Assembly (NCBI GenBank): GCA_028824555.1
Contig: JAPPDJ010000018.1
Location: 1 to 64,000 of the forward strand
DNA: 64,000 bases
DNA from: Gammaproteobacteria bacterium
GTDB lineage: Bacteria; Pseudomonadota; Gammaproteobacteria; Pseudomonadales; Azotimanducaceae
Direction: 5' to 3'
The notes below the pieces were generated by a model. That model was not told the DNA's origin, did no database searches, and saw nothing but the letters and a program-made list of their open reading frames with translations. The translations under genes were made by a program, and so were the position numbers. Positions 36,248 through 44,921 of the stretch are shown here, piece by piece; within the stretch, counting starts at the first letter, position 1; each line of letters begins with the position of its first letter.

Positions 36248-37435
36248 ATGCCGGCACTCGATGGCCTGCGCATTCTCGACATGACCCAATACGAGGCGGG
36301 CACCTCCTGCACCCAGGCCTTGGCGTGGCTCGGTGCCGACGTGGTGAAGGTGGAGGCGCCGGGACGCGGTGACCCCGGCCGTGGCCCAAGCGGCAACGGC
36401 GAGTACTTCGTGGTCTGGAACTCCAACAAGCGCAGCGTCGCCATCGACCTCAAGAACCCCCGCGGTCGCGCCCTCTTGCTCGACATGCTGCCGAACTACG
36501 ACGTGTTCGTGGAGAACTACGGCCCCGGCGTGATGGAGAAGCTCAATCTCACCTACGACGTGATGAAGGCCGTGAAGCCCGACATCATCTATGCCCGGCT
36601 CAAGGGCTTCGGCCTCAGCGGCCCCTGGGCCGACTACAAGTGCTACGACATGGTGGCGCAGTCCGCTGCCGGCGCCTTCTCCATCACCGGCGAAGCGGAC
36701 GGGCCGCCCCTTCGCCCCGGCCCTACCACCGGCGACGCCGGCACCGGCGTGCAAATGGCCCTCGCCATCTCCGCCGCCTACATCCAGAAACTCAACACCG
36801 GCAAGGGGCAAATGATCGAGGTGTCGATGCAGGAGGCCATGACCTACTACCTGCGCACCGCCACCTCCGGCGGCAACTACGGCGAACGCGCCGCCCGCCG
36901 CTCCGGCAACGGCGGCCTGCCCACCATGACCCTCTACCGCTGCCAGGGCGACGGCGCCAACGACTACGTGTACATCATGGCCGTCACCCCACGCATGTGG
37001 GAATCGTTGGCGCACGCCATCGGCCGCGCGGACCTGCTCGAAGACCCACGCTTCAAGGAGCCAAGGAACCGCTACGCCAACGCCGAGGCCCTCCAGGCCG
37101 AAATCGAGGCGTGGACCCTCGCGCGCGACAAGTATCAAGCCATGCGCGAACTCGCCGAGGGCGGCGTACCCGCCAGCGCCGTGCTCGACACCGCCGACCT
37201 CTACCGCAACCCCCACCTCGTCGAACGCGGCTTCGTCCACGAAGTGGAACACGACGCCCTCGGCAAGGTGACCCTGCTCGGCTGGGCCGCCCGCATGTCC
37301 GAAAGCCACGTCCCCATCAAGGCCGCCCCCCTGCTCGGCAGCCACACCCGGGAAGTGCTAGGTGCGGACCTCGGCTTGGACGATGCGGCGATGGAAGAAC
37401 TGTCGGCAGCCGGCATCGTCGGCGAACCCGGCTAG
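36248..37435 (+). CDS. CaiB/BaiF family (class III) CoA-transferase
   Basis: The 395-residue transferase moves CoA between carboxylic acids through an aspartyl-CoA anhydride. The N-terminus LDGLRILDMTQYEAGTSCTQ is typical, followed by LGADVVKVEAPGRGDPGRG. The catalytic Asp is probably in WADYKCYDMVAQSAAGAFS. SMQEAMTYYLRT and GVPASAVLDTADLYRNPH are later family segments. It follows the glutathione peroxidase by 27 bases and lies downstream of an enoyl-CoA hydratase, fitting activation of an organic acid and its breakdown. The acid is not identifiable. A family A paired repeat lies after the stop. Confidence 0.9.
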   Translation: MPALDGLRILDMTQYEAGTSCTQALAWLGADVVKVEAPGRGDPGRGPSGNGEYFVVWNSNKRSVAIDLKNPRGRALLLDMLPNYDVFVENYGPGVMEKLNLTYDVMKAVKPDIIYARLKGFGLSGPWADYKCYDMVAQSAAGAFSITGEADGPPLRPGPTTGDAGTGVQMALAISAAYIQKLNTGKGQMIEVSMQEAMTYYLRTATSGGNYGERAARRSGNGGLPTMTLYRCQGDGANDYVYIMAVTPRMWESLAHAIGRADLLEDPRFKEPRNRYANAEALQAEIEAWTLARDKYQAMRELAEGGVPASAVLDTADLYRNPHLVERGFVHEVEHDALGKVTLLGWAARMSESHVPIKAAPLLGSHTREVLGADLGLDDAAMEELSAAGIVGEPG

Positions 37436-37459
37436 CAGCCTGTCGGACCTGGTGCGCCG

Positions 37460-37573
37460 CCGGAGGAGAGCGTCCCGCTCTCCATCGCGCCGCTAGGCGC
37501 GCAGAACATTCGCTGACCATCAAGGATGCGCGCCCTTACGGGCGCGATGGAGGGCGGGACGCCCTCCCTCCGG
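37460..37573. repeat. Family A palindromic repeat (complete REPIN-like pair)
   Basis: Outer arms GGAGGAGAGCGTCCCGCTCTCC and GGAGGGCGGGACGCCCTCC are inverted. Inner hairpins GCGCCGCTAGGCGC and GCGCGCCCTTACGGGCGCG lie between, with the central AGAACATTCGCT. It falls between convergent CoA-transferase and SDR genes. Confidence 0.85.
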
Positions 37574-37712
37574 ACCACCGTGCCAGGCGCTGTGCGACTC
37601 AGCATGGGCCACTACCATGCCCCGCAGTTCCCCATTGGGCGCAGAGTTCGAGCGGCACAGCCACACCGGCGCCATTCCTCCGCTGGTGGAAGGGCTTTGG
37701 TCAGATGCTCAC

Positions 37713-38474
37713 CTAGTGGTTCCACCAAGGCTGGTCCGACCAGGAGCGCAGATCCAGCTCGTGCGTCCAAACCGATCGATGCTGGTTCGCGAGGTAGTGG
37801 TATGCGTCGGCGATCCGCTCCGGCAGCATCAGCCCGTCTTCGGCGCCGCGGGTGGCACGCAACTCTTGATACCGCTCGGGGCCCAGCATCTTCCCGAGCG
37901 TGTCCGGCGCATCTACCGAACCGTCCACGACGACGTGCGCGACATGAATCCCCTTCGGTGACAGCTCCGCATTCAGCGTCTGGCACAGCATGCGCCGCCC
38001 GCCCATCGCCGCCGCGTGCGAGTGCTGCCCGGCATTGCCGCGCACCGCGGCGGTGGCCGAGGTGACGATGATGGTGCCGCTGCCGCGCTCCACCATCGCT
38101 GGCGCCACTGCCTGCGCCAGCCGAAAGAGCCCGAACGTCGCTAACCGCCAACCCATCTCGAAGGCCTTGAGGCTGGTGTTCTCAAGGCTGCGATTGCCGA
38201 TTTGGGCGCCGAGATTGAACACCGCAATCTCGATGGGCCCGATTTCCGCCTCCGTCGCCGCCACCCGCTCCTCGATCGTGCCTTCCACGACCGCGTTCAT
38301 CAGAAAGCCTGAAGCCGTGCCACCTGCGCCTTCGATGTCGCGGACGAGCTTGGCCAGCCCCGCCTCGTCACTGCGCCGACACAGCACCGCGTGAAATCCC
38401 TCGCGGGCAAACCGCTTGCCCACCGTGCCGCCAATCCCGGCACCGGCTCCAATAACCAAACAGACAGGCTTCAT
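37713..38474 (-). CDS. Atypical short-chain dehydrogenase/reductase family protein
   Basis: The 253-residue Rossmann-fold protein has the nucleotide motif VIGAGAGIGGTVGKRFA at the N-terminus. A Ser stands at the catalytic position (TIIVTSATAAVRG). The usual YxxxK is missing: the aligned stretch reads QHSHAAAMGGRRML, so Tyr appears as His (or Ser) and Lys as Met. SPKGIHVAHVVVDGSVDAPD matches a subgroup of atypical SDRs. Classical ketone reduction is therefore doubtful, although cofactor binding looks intact. ATG 38474 is chosen since MKPVCLVIGAG is the family N-terminus and GGGAG lies upstream. It is divergent from the VOC gene. Confidence 0.82.
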   Translation of the reverse strand: MKPVCLVIGAGAGIGGTVGKRFAREGFHAVLCRRSDEAGLAKLVRDIEGAGGTASGFLMNAVVEGTIEERVAATEAEIGPIEIAVFNLGAQIGNRSLENTSLKAFEMGWRLATFGLFRLAQAVAPAMVERGSGTIIVTSATAAVRGNAGQHSHAAAMGGRRMLCQTLNAELSPKGIHVAHVVVDGSVDAPDTLGKMLGPERYQELRATRGAEDGLMLPERIADAYHYLANQHRSVWTHELDLRSWSDQPWWNH

Positions 38475-38552
38475 TACCACTCCCTTGCGATGACTTGGAC
38501 AGGCCAAAAAGGGTCCTACGGCCGCGTGCGGCGCATCTTACAGACGAAAGGT

Positions 38553-38954
38553 ATGCTGCCGGCATCTGATCTGCCCGACCAAGCCATGTTCCGCTCCGCC
38601 GCACCCGTGTTCCCCGTTGCCGATGTCAATGCCGCCGTGCGGTGGTACGCAGACGTGCTCGGCTTCGAGGCGCTGCACGTGAATGCCGACGCGGACGGCA
38701 CGGCGAACTACGCCATCGTCCGCTTGGGCGAGGTGCAGGTCCACCTCCTGCAAAACGGCTTCGAGGACGAGTCGATGCGCTCCCCCGCCGAGGCGATGTT
38801 GACGATGTCTGGCGACATCGACGCCCTTGCGGTGCGGCTCAAGCAACGGGGTCTCGTCTTCCACCGCGAGATTGCGGATCAGCCCTGGGGAGCCAGGGAC
38901 TTCACCGTGCTGGACCCAGACGGCAACCGCATATGGATCGCCGCTTTCGGCTAG
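38553..38954 (+). CDS. VOC family protein (glyoxalase/bleomycin-resistance fold)
   Basis: The 133-residue protein has the paired beta-alpha-beta-beta-beta fold: APVFPVADVNAAVRWYADVL at the N-terminus and FTVLDPDGNRIWIAAFG at the C-terminus, with YAIVRLGEVQVHLLQNG between. The family includes glyoxalases, dioxygenases and antibiotic-binding proteins. Metal ligands are not obvious except His in VQVHLLQ and a late Glu/Asp, so it may be a binding protein. MLPASDL (38553) or MFRSAAP (38586) may be the start. Its function cannot be narrowed further. Confidence 0.78.
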   Translation: MLPASDLPDQAMFRSAAPVFPVADVNAAVRWYADVLGFEALHVNADADGTANYAIVRLGEVQVHLLQNGFEDESMRSPAEAMLTMSGDIDALAVRLKQRGLVFHREIADQPWGARDFTVLDPDGNRIWIAAFG

Positions 38955-39293
38955 GCACACACCCTCGCCAACCCGCCACGTCGACGGTCGGCGGTTTCAT
39001 TTTCGACTTGCCCAGCGCCCGCTCCGTCCTCGGAGGGAGGGCGTCCCGCCCTCCATCGCGCCGCCAGGCGCGGAGAACACTCGCTGCACCGGCATGACGC
39101 GCGCCCTTGCGGGCGCGTTGGAGGGCGAGACGCCCTCCCTCCAGAGTGCGCCGGGCCGGCCAGTCCTACACGATCGCCGGGCCCCAACCCCCACCTCCCC
39201 GTGACCTCCCTCCGGAGCGCCGACAGCGCGGCTCGATTCGGCCATAATGCGCGGTTCACCTAAAGCCAAGACGCGGGAGGCGGCAGGCAAGGC
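38955..39293. other. Intergenic region with a complete family A element
   Basis: No gene is seen in these 339 bases before the FO synthase gene. The paired element at 39031-39143 has arms GGAGGGAGGGCGTCCCGCC and GGAGGGCGAGACGCCCTCC, inner hairpins GCGCCGCCAGGCGC and GCGCGCCCTTGCGGGCGCG, and AGAACACTCGCT in the centre. GGGAGGCGGCAGGCAAGG just before 39294 serves as the ribosome-binding region. Confidence 0.75.
39031..39143. repeat. Family A palindromic repeat (complete REPIN-like pair)
   Basis: The inverted outer arms and two inner hairpins are almost the same as the copy at 60595-60704. Between them stand AGAACACTCGCT and a short variable spacer. Confidence 0.85.
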
Positions 39294-41759
39294 ATGAGCA
39301 TCGCGAGGGTTCTCGAACGCGCCCTAGACGGCAAGCTGCCCACCGACGACGAGGCGCTGCTCCTTGCCGACCATGCCGACACCGCTGCCCTCGCCAACGT
39401 TGCCGCCACGCTCAGAGACCGCGGCTTCCTGAATCTCGTTACCTACTCGCGCAAGGTCTTCATCCCGCTCACGCACCTTTGTCGCGACGTCTGCCACTAC
39501 TGCACCTTTGCGCAAACTCCCTCGAAGCTCGACGTCCCCTACATGGACCTGGACGCCGTGCTGGAGGTCGCGCGCAATGGCGCCCGGCTCGGCTGCAAGG
39601 AGGCGCTGTTCACCCTGGGCGAGAAGCCGGAACTGCGCTACCGCGCCGCCCGCGAATGGCTGGCCGAGCACGGCTACGCCACCACCTTGGAATACCTGCG
39701 CGATGCCGCCGAGGCCGTGTTCAAGGAAACGGGCCTCTTGCCCCATCTCAACCCCGGCAACATGACGCCGGAAGAGATCGAGATGCTGCGCCCGGTTTCG
39801 CCTTCGATGGGCATCATGCTCGAATCCGCCTCCGAGCGGCTCACCGAGAAGGGCATGCCGCACTACGGCTCGCCGGACAAGGTTCCGGCGGTGCGGCTGA
39901 AGACGCTCGACGATGCGGGCGCTGCCAACATCCCCTTCACCACCGGCATCTTGATCGGCATCGGTGAAACCCGTCGGGAACGCATCGAGTCGCTCCTGGC
40001 CATCCGCAAGGTGCAGGAACGGCGCGGCCACATTCAGGAAATCATCATCCAGAACTTCCGTGCCAAGCCCGGTACCAAGATGCGCGCGGCGCCGGAGCCC
40101 GACCTCGAGGAACTGCTGTGGACCATCGCCGTGGCGCGCATCCTCTTCGGCGAATCCATGAGCGTGCAGGCACCGCCGAACCTCAGCCCCGGCGTGTTGC
40201 CGCAGATCGTCGCCGCCGGCATCAACGACTGGGGCGGCGTCTCGCCCCTCACGCCCGACTTCGTCAATCCCGAAGCGCCGTGGCCGCATCTCGACGAACT
40301 CGCCCGCGAGACCAAGGCCGCCGGCAAGACCCTGCACGAACGCCTCACCATCTATCCCGAATACGCGCAGAACGTGCAGCGCTGGGTCGATCCCGGCCTT
40401 GCGAGCGCCGTGCTCGACGCCATCGACGGCGAAGGACTCCCGCGCACAGACACCTGGTCGCCCGGGGAGGACGAACCGCCCCCCACAGAAATCCTGCACC
40501 AGATCGGCCAGCAGCCGAAGCAGGTTTCCAGCGACGTTGCCGAGATCCTCGAAAGCGCGCGTCGGGGCGAGGACCTTGCCGAGGCCGACCTCGTCCGCCT
40601 CATCCGCGCCCGCGGCGACGACTTCGGCGCCGTGGTGCAAGCGGCCAACACCCTGCGCGAGGAAACCGCTGGCGACACCGTCTCCTTCGTCGTCAACCGC
40701 AACATCAACTACACCAACATCTGCTACTTCAAGTGCCAGTTCTGCGCCTTCTCCAAGGGCAAGCTGGCCGAGAACCTGCGCGGCCGCCCGTATGACCTGA
40801 GCCCCGAAGAGATCGCCCGCCGCGTACGCGAGGCATGGGACCGGGGCGGCACCGAAGTGTGCATGCAGGGCGGCATTCACCCGGAATACACCGGCGCCAC
40901 CTATCTCGACATCCTGCGCACCGTGCGCGAAGCCGTACCGGAAATGCACATCCACGCCTTCTCGCCCTTGGAAGTGTGGCAAGGCGCAGCAACCTCCAAC
41001 CTGCCCTTGCCGGATTACCTCCAGCAGCTCAAGGACGCCGGCCTCGGCACCCTGCCCGGCACTGCCGCCGAAATCCTCGACGACGAGGTGCGCGCCGTCA
41101 TCTGCCCTGACAAGATCAACACCTCCCAGTGGCTCGAAGTGATGGAAGCCGCGCACGAGGTGGGCTTCCGCACCACCGCCACCATCATGTACGGCCACGT
41201 GGATCAGCCCAAGCACTGGGCCCGCCACCTGATCCGCGTGCGCGACCTGCAAAAGCGCACCGGCGGCTTCACCGAATTCGTGCCGCTGCCGTTCGTCCAC
41301 ATGGAAGCCCCGCTCTACCTCAAGGGCAAGGCCCGCCGCGGCCCCACCTTCCGCGAAGCCATCCTCGTCCACTCGGTGGCGCGCTTGGCCCTGCACCCAC
41401 ACATCACCAACATCCAGGCAAGCTGGGTGAAGCTCGGCCACGAAGGCGTGCGCGCGGCCTTGAACGCCGGCTGCAACGACCTGGGCGGCACGCTGATGAA
41501 CGAGAGCATCACCCGCGCCGCCGGCACCGTCCACGGCCAGGAAACCTCACCCCAGTGCATGATCGACATCATCGAATCCGCCGGCCGCACGCCCCGCCAG
41601 CGCACCACCACCTACCACGACGCCTCGCCAGAGCTGATCGCCAAGGGCCTAGCCGCCGGCGAACTCGACGAAATCGTCAACACCCCCGCCCGCAAATACG
41701 AACGCAAGCGCAGCAAGGACAACTTGGTACGAAACGCGATTCCGGCAGTGGAGGTGTAG
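39294..41759 (+). CDS. fbiC: FO synthase (7,8-didemethyl-8-hydroxy-5-deazariboflavin synthase), fused CofG-CofH
   Basis: The 821-residue bifunctional radical SAM enzyme makes FO, the chromophore of cofactor F420, from tyrosine and 5-amino-6-ribitylaminouracil. The CofG half carries the first [4Fe-4S] motif HLCRDVCHYC (Cys63, 67, 70). The CofH half carries NICYFKCQFCAFSKG (Cys477, 481, 484). CofG typically has TLGEKPE, as seen here, and CofH has CMQGGIHPEY and the LPLPFVHMEAPLYLKG segment. Length fits actinobacterial FbiC. Fused FbiC is unusual for a gammaproteobacterium. A DDN-type enzyme of the F420-binding family lies at 60.8 kb. No cofC, cofD or cofE is seen in the window, so FO versus full F420 cannot be settled. 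Confidence 0.93.
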   Translation: MSIARVLERALDGKLPTDDEALLLADHADTAALANVAATLRDRGFLNLVTYSRKVFIPLTHLCRDVCHYCTFAQTPSKLDVPYMDLDAVLEVARNGARLGCKEALFTLGEKPELRYRAAREWLAEHGYATTLEYLRDAAEAVFKETGLLPHLNPGNMTPEEIEMLRPVSPSMGIMLESASERLTEKGMPHYGSPDKVPAVRLKTLDDAGAANIPFTTGILIGIGETRRERIESLLAIRKVQERRGHIQEIIIQNFRAKPGTKMRAAPEPDLEELLWTIAVARILFGESMSVQAPPNLSPGVLPQIVAAGINDWGGVSPLTPDFVNPEAPWPHLDELARETKAAGKTLHERLTIYPEYAQNVQRWVDPGLASAVLDAIDGEGLPRTDTWSPGEDEPPPTEILHQIGQQPKQVSSDVAEILESARRGEDLAEADLVRLIRARGDDFGAVVQAANTLREETAGDTVSFVVNRNINYTNICYFKCQFCAFSKGKLAENLRGRPYDLSPEEIARRVREAWDRGGTEVCMQGGIHPEYTGATYLDILRTVREAVPEMHIHAFSPLEVWQGAATSNLPLPDYLQQLKDAGLGTLPGTAAEILDDEVRAVICPDKINTSQWLEVMEAAHEVGFRTTATIMYGHVDQPKHWARHLIRVRDLQKRTGGFTEFVPLPFVHMEAPLYLKGKARRGPTFREAILVHSVARLALHPHITNIQASWVKLGHEGVRAALNAGCNDLGGTLMNESITRAAGTVHGQETSPQCMIDIIESAGRTPRQRTTTYHDASPELIAKGLAAGELDEIVNTPARKYERKRSKDNLVRNAIPAVEV

Positions 41760-41800
41760 AGCGCACGTCTCCGCTCTACTCGAAGGCGGGTGACACGCCA

Positions 41801-41838
41801 CTAGGGGCGAGGGCACCTTCCCTCGCCCCTGGCCCCCA
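41801..41838. repeat. Family A-like palindromic repeat (short)
   Basis: AGGGGCGAGGGCACCTTCC then CTCGCCCCT forms a hairpin between the FO synthase and helicase genes. It may act as a terminator of fbiC. It resembles the unit near 25.65 kb. Confidence 0.6.
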
Positions 41839-41916
41839 AAGAGCTGCGAGAGGCCAATGCCTCCGCACCCCTACTCGATTTCTGCGGCGCGGAGCCACGG
41901 CCTATACTTCCGTCTC

Positions 41917-44868
41917 ATGCCCATGCACCCCATCCATCGACGCTATTACGCCGAGGACTTGGTGCGGCTGCGCCGGGCGGGGGAGCGACGGCGGCATATT
42001 GCGTCGCAGCGCCGGGGGCGGGTGGATCCGAATCCGCATCAGATCGATGCGGTGATGTTCGCGTTGCAGCGGATCCCTCAAGGGGGCTGCATCCTTGCGG
42101 ACGAGGTGGGGCTCGGCAAGACCATCGAGGCGGGGCTGGTCATCGCCCAGGTGATGGCGGAGAGCGCCACCCGCATCCTCATCGTCGTGCCGCGACCGCT
42201 GCTTGGGCAATGGCAAGACGAGCTGTCACTCCTGTTCGGCATCGAAGCGGTTGAGGCGGCAGAGCCCGACGCCGATCTTGCCGCCGACGGGGTCTTTCTG
42301 GTGGGCAGGGAATACGCCGGCGGCAGGGCCGGTCACGGTCGCCTGCGCGAAGCGCCGCCCTTTGACCTCTGCCTCATCGACGAGGCGCACGAGGTGTTCG
42401 CCGGCATCCACCGCCGCTACGACGGCGATGGGCAGTATCGCGAAGACAGTCCCTACGCCCGCACTGCCCACCGAGTGCGCGAGATCATCGGTGCGGCACC
42501 CGTGTTGCTCCTCTCCGCAACGCCGATTCAGAACTCCTTGAGCGAGCTTTGGGGGCTCGTGCAATACGTGGACCCCAGCGGCACGCTGCTCGGCGACAAA
42601 CCCGTGTTCGAGAAGGTCTTCTGCGCCGACGACGGGCGCGGCGTGACAATGGAGCAAGCGGACGAACTCAAGCGCCGCCTCGGCACCGTGGTGCAGCGCA
42701 CGCTCCGGCGGCAGGCGCAGGAATTCATGGAGCAGCCGTTCGTCAGCAGGCATGCGCGGCTTTTCGAGTACCGCATGAGCGCCGCCGAACGGGCGCTCTA
42801 CGACGACGTGACCACCTACCTCCTGTCCCCGCGCCTTCACGCCTTCAGCGGCAAGGCCCGACAACTGTTGCTGCTCGGCTTCCACCGCCGCATGGCTTCC
42901 TCTACGGCCGCCCTCGCGGCGAGCCTTGAACGCGTGGCCGAACGCCTGCGCGCAATGCTGCGCGGTGACCCTGCCGATGCGGCCACCGCCTTTTCGGACG
43001 ACTTGGAGGACGATGCCGAAGAGGAACAGGAGGCAGAAGCGCCAAAGCCCAAGGCACCGGAGCTGCCCATCGAAGCTTCCCCAAACCAACAGGGCATGGA
43101 GGACGAGCTGGCGCTGGTGGAGAGCTTCGTCGAGCGCGCCCGGAGCCTCCCGCACGACAGCAAGGCCGCGAGCCTGGTCAAGGCCGTGCGCATGGTGCTG
43201 GACCGCCCGGCAGACCGCCGCAAGATGGTGGTGTTCACCGAGTCTCTCACCACACAGGACTACCTGCAGGGCCTCTTGATCCGCCAGACGGAACTGCGCG
43301 ACGAAGACATCACGCTCTTCCGCGGCGTCAACGACTCCCCCCGTGCCCAGGCGGCCTTGCGCGCTTGGCGCGAGAACCGCCAGAGCGACGTGCGCCTAAG
43401 CCCATCCGCCGCCATGCGCCTCGCCTTGGTCGATGAGTTCCGCCAACGCTCCACCGTGATGATCTGCTCCGAAGCCGGCGCCAAGGGCCTTAACCTGCAG
43501 TTCTGCGACACCGTGGTGAACTACGACCTGCCCTGGAACCCGCAGCGCATCGAACAGCGCATCGGCCGCTGCCATCGCTATCGCCAGAAGCGCGATGTCA
43601 CCGTCATCAACTTCCTCGCCGCCGACAACGAAGCCCAGCGCCTCACCTTCGACATCCTCGCGAGCAAGCTCGACCTCTTCGGCGATGTGCTCGACATGTC
43701 CGACGTGGTGCTGCAAACGCCGCGCTCGAACGCGTCCGAGGAACTCGCCTCTGCCCTCGGCTCCAACTTCGAGGGCGAACTGCGCCGCATCTGGGATCGC
43801 GCGCGATCGGTGGAAGAGGTGGAGGAGGAGCTGCGCCGCCTCAGCGAGACGATGGAGGAGCGCCGGCAGGAACTGCAGCGCATCCGCTCCCGCACCGCGG
43901 GCCTCATCGAATCCAGTCTCGACGGTTCCGTACGCGATGTGTTCCGGGACATTCAGGACGAGTTGCCGGAGGCTCTCGCCACCTTCGATGCCGAGCTAGA
44001 GCGGGTGCTCACAGCCTATCTCGACGCCGCCGACCTCGCCTGGCGGGTGGACGAACGCGGCAATCGGCGCCTGCACATCGGCGCATCGCGGCGACTGCCG
44101 GGGCGCTTTGCCGAGGGCGCCTCCGTGGCCTTGGGCGGCTCGTCCGCCAACGGCGAAGAGACGCTGCACCTCGCCCACGACCTCATCAAGGCTGCCGTGG
44201 CCGAAGCACGGCAGGCCGGCAGCGGCGCCTTTCGCGTGCGCTTTGCGCTCGGCACCGACGCTCCCGCCCCGCTCCGTAATCGGCGCGGCCAACGAGGCCG
44301 ACTCGCACTCACCAAGGTTGCCCACCTCGGCTTCGAACGGGAAGAGCGGCTCTGCGTCACCGCGGTGTTCGAGGATTCGGAAGTGCTGAAACCCGCCGAA
44401 GCCGCACTCGAACTCGTGCGTCAGCCCTGCACGGACAGCGCGCCATTCGATCCCCCGCTCGCGGTCAGCGCCGACGAACTCGACGAGGTGGTGGACGAGG
44501 AGATGTTCCTGGATCAGTCGGAAGCCGCCGAAGCGGACCAGAAGGGCTTCGAGGACGCGATGGAGCAACTCGATCAATATCTCGCCGACCGCACGCTGGT
44601 GCTGCGCCGAACCCTCGAACTGCAGCGCAAGCGGCTGACAGGCGCCGAACGCGCCCGCGACGCCGCCATCGGCGCAGACAATCGCGCCCAGGCGGGCGAG
44701 CGGGTGGTCGCCGCGGAACGGGAACTCGCCCGGATCGAGCGCGCCATCGAGGCTCTCGCGACGCGCGATGACCCGGCTTACGCCCGCGCCAAGGAGCGTG
44801 CGCACAGCCGCCGCTATGCCTTGCCTACTGTGGAGAGACTGCTGACCGCGGAGTTCGAGATCGCGTGA
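41917..44868 (+). CDS. SNF2/RapA-like DEAD/DEAH-box helicase or translocase
   Basis: This 983-residue superfamily 2 ATPase begins MPMHPIHRRYYAEDL. Walker A is ADEVGLGKTIEAG (about 61-73), typical of SNF2/RapA proteins. The DEAH box is LIDEAH (155-158 core), and motif III is LLLSATPIQNSLSELWGL. The second RecA domain has MVVFTESLTTQDYLQ, EAGAKGLNLQF and RIEQRIGRCHRYRQ. A further 400 residues include coiled-coil stretches (SETMEERRQELQRIRSRTA). Such enzymes translocate on double-stranded DNA and move or remove bound protein. Its stop overlaps an upstream in-frame GTG (44865) of the next gene, and the next two genes encode a Mre11-like nuclease and a Rad50-like ATPase. RapA in the strict sense is unlikely because of this context. 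Confidence 0.88.
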   Translation: MPMHPIHRRYYAEDLVRLRRAGERRRHIASQRRGRVDPNPHQIDAVMFALQRIPQGGCILADEVGLGKTIEAGLVIAQVMAESATRILIVVPRPLLGQWQDELSLLFGIEAVEAAEPDADLAADGVFLVGREYAGGRAGHGRLREAPPFDLCLIDEAHEVFAGIHRRYDGDGQYREDSPYARTAHRVREIIGAAPVLLLSATPIQNSLSELWGLVQYVDPSGTLLGDKPVFEKVFCADDGRGVTMEQADELKRRLGTVVQRTLRRQAQEFMEQPFVSRHARLFEYRMSAAERALYDDVTTYLLSPRLHAFSGKARQLLLLGFHRRMASSTAALAASLERVAERLRAMLRGDPADAATAFSDDLEDDAEEEQEAEAPKPKAPELPIEASPNQQGMEDELALVESFVERARSLPHDSKAASLVKAVRMVLDRPADRRKMVVFTESLTTQDYLQGLLIRQTELRDEDITLFRGVNDSPRAQAALRAWRENRQSDVRLSPSAAMRLALVDEFRQRSTVMICSEAGAKGLNLQFCDTVVNYDLPWNPQRIEQRIGRCHRYRQKRDVTVINFLAADNEAQRLTFDILASKLDLFGDVLDMSDVVLQTPRSNASEELASALGSNFEGELRRIWDRARSVEEVEEELRRLSETMEERRQELQRIRSRTAGLIESSLDGSVRDVFRDIQDELPEALATFDAELERVLTAYLDAADLAWRVDERGNRRLHIGASRRLPGRFAEGASVALGGSSANGEETLHLAHDLIKAAVAEARQAGSGAFRVRFALGTDAPAPLRNRRGQRGRLALTKVAHLGFEREERLCVTAVFEDSEVLKPAEAALELVRQPCTDSAPFDPPLAVSADELDEVVDEEMFLDQSEAAEADQKGFEDAMEQLDQYLADRTLVLRRTLELQRKRLTGAERARDAAIGADNRAQAGERVVAAERELARIERAIEALATRDDPAYARAKERAHSRRYALPTVERLLTAEFEIA

Positions 44869-44921
44869 CCAAGGACGCTGCCGGCAATGCCCCCGGAGGG
44901 CAACGACGAGAGGAGGACGAT

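Noticed and set aside
39324-41534. Long minus-strand open frame opposite the FO synthase gene
   Set aside because: GC-rich coding DNA gives long antisense frames; the plus-strand protein has clear radical SAM motifs and the antisense one has none.
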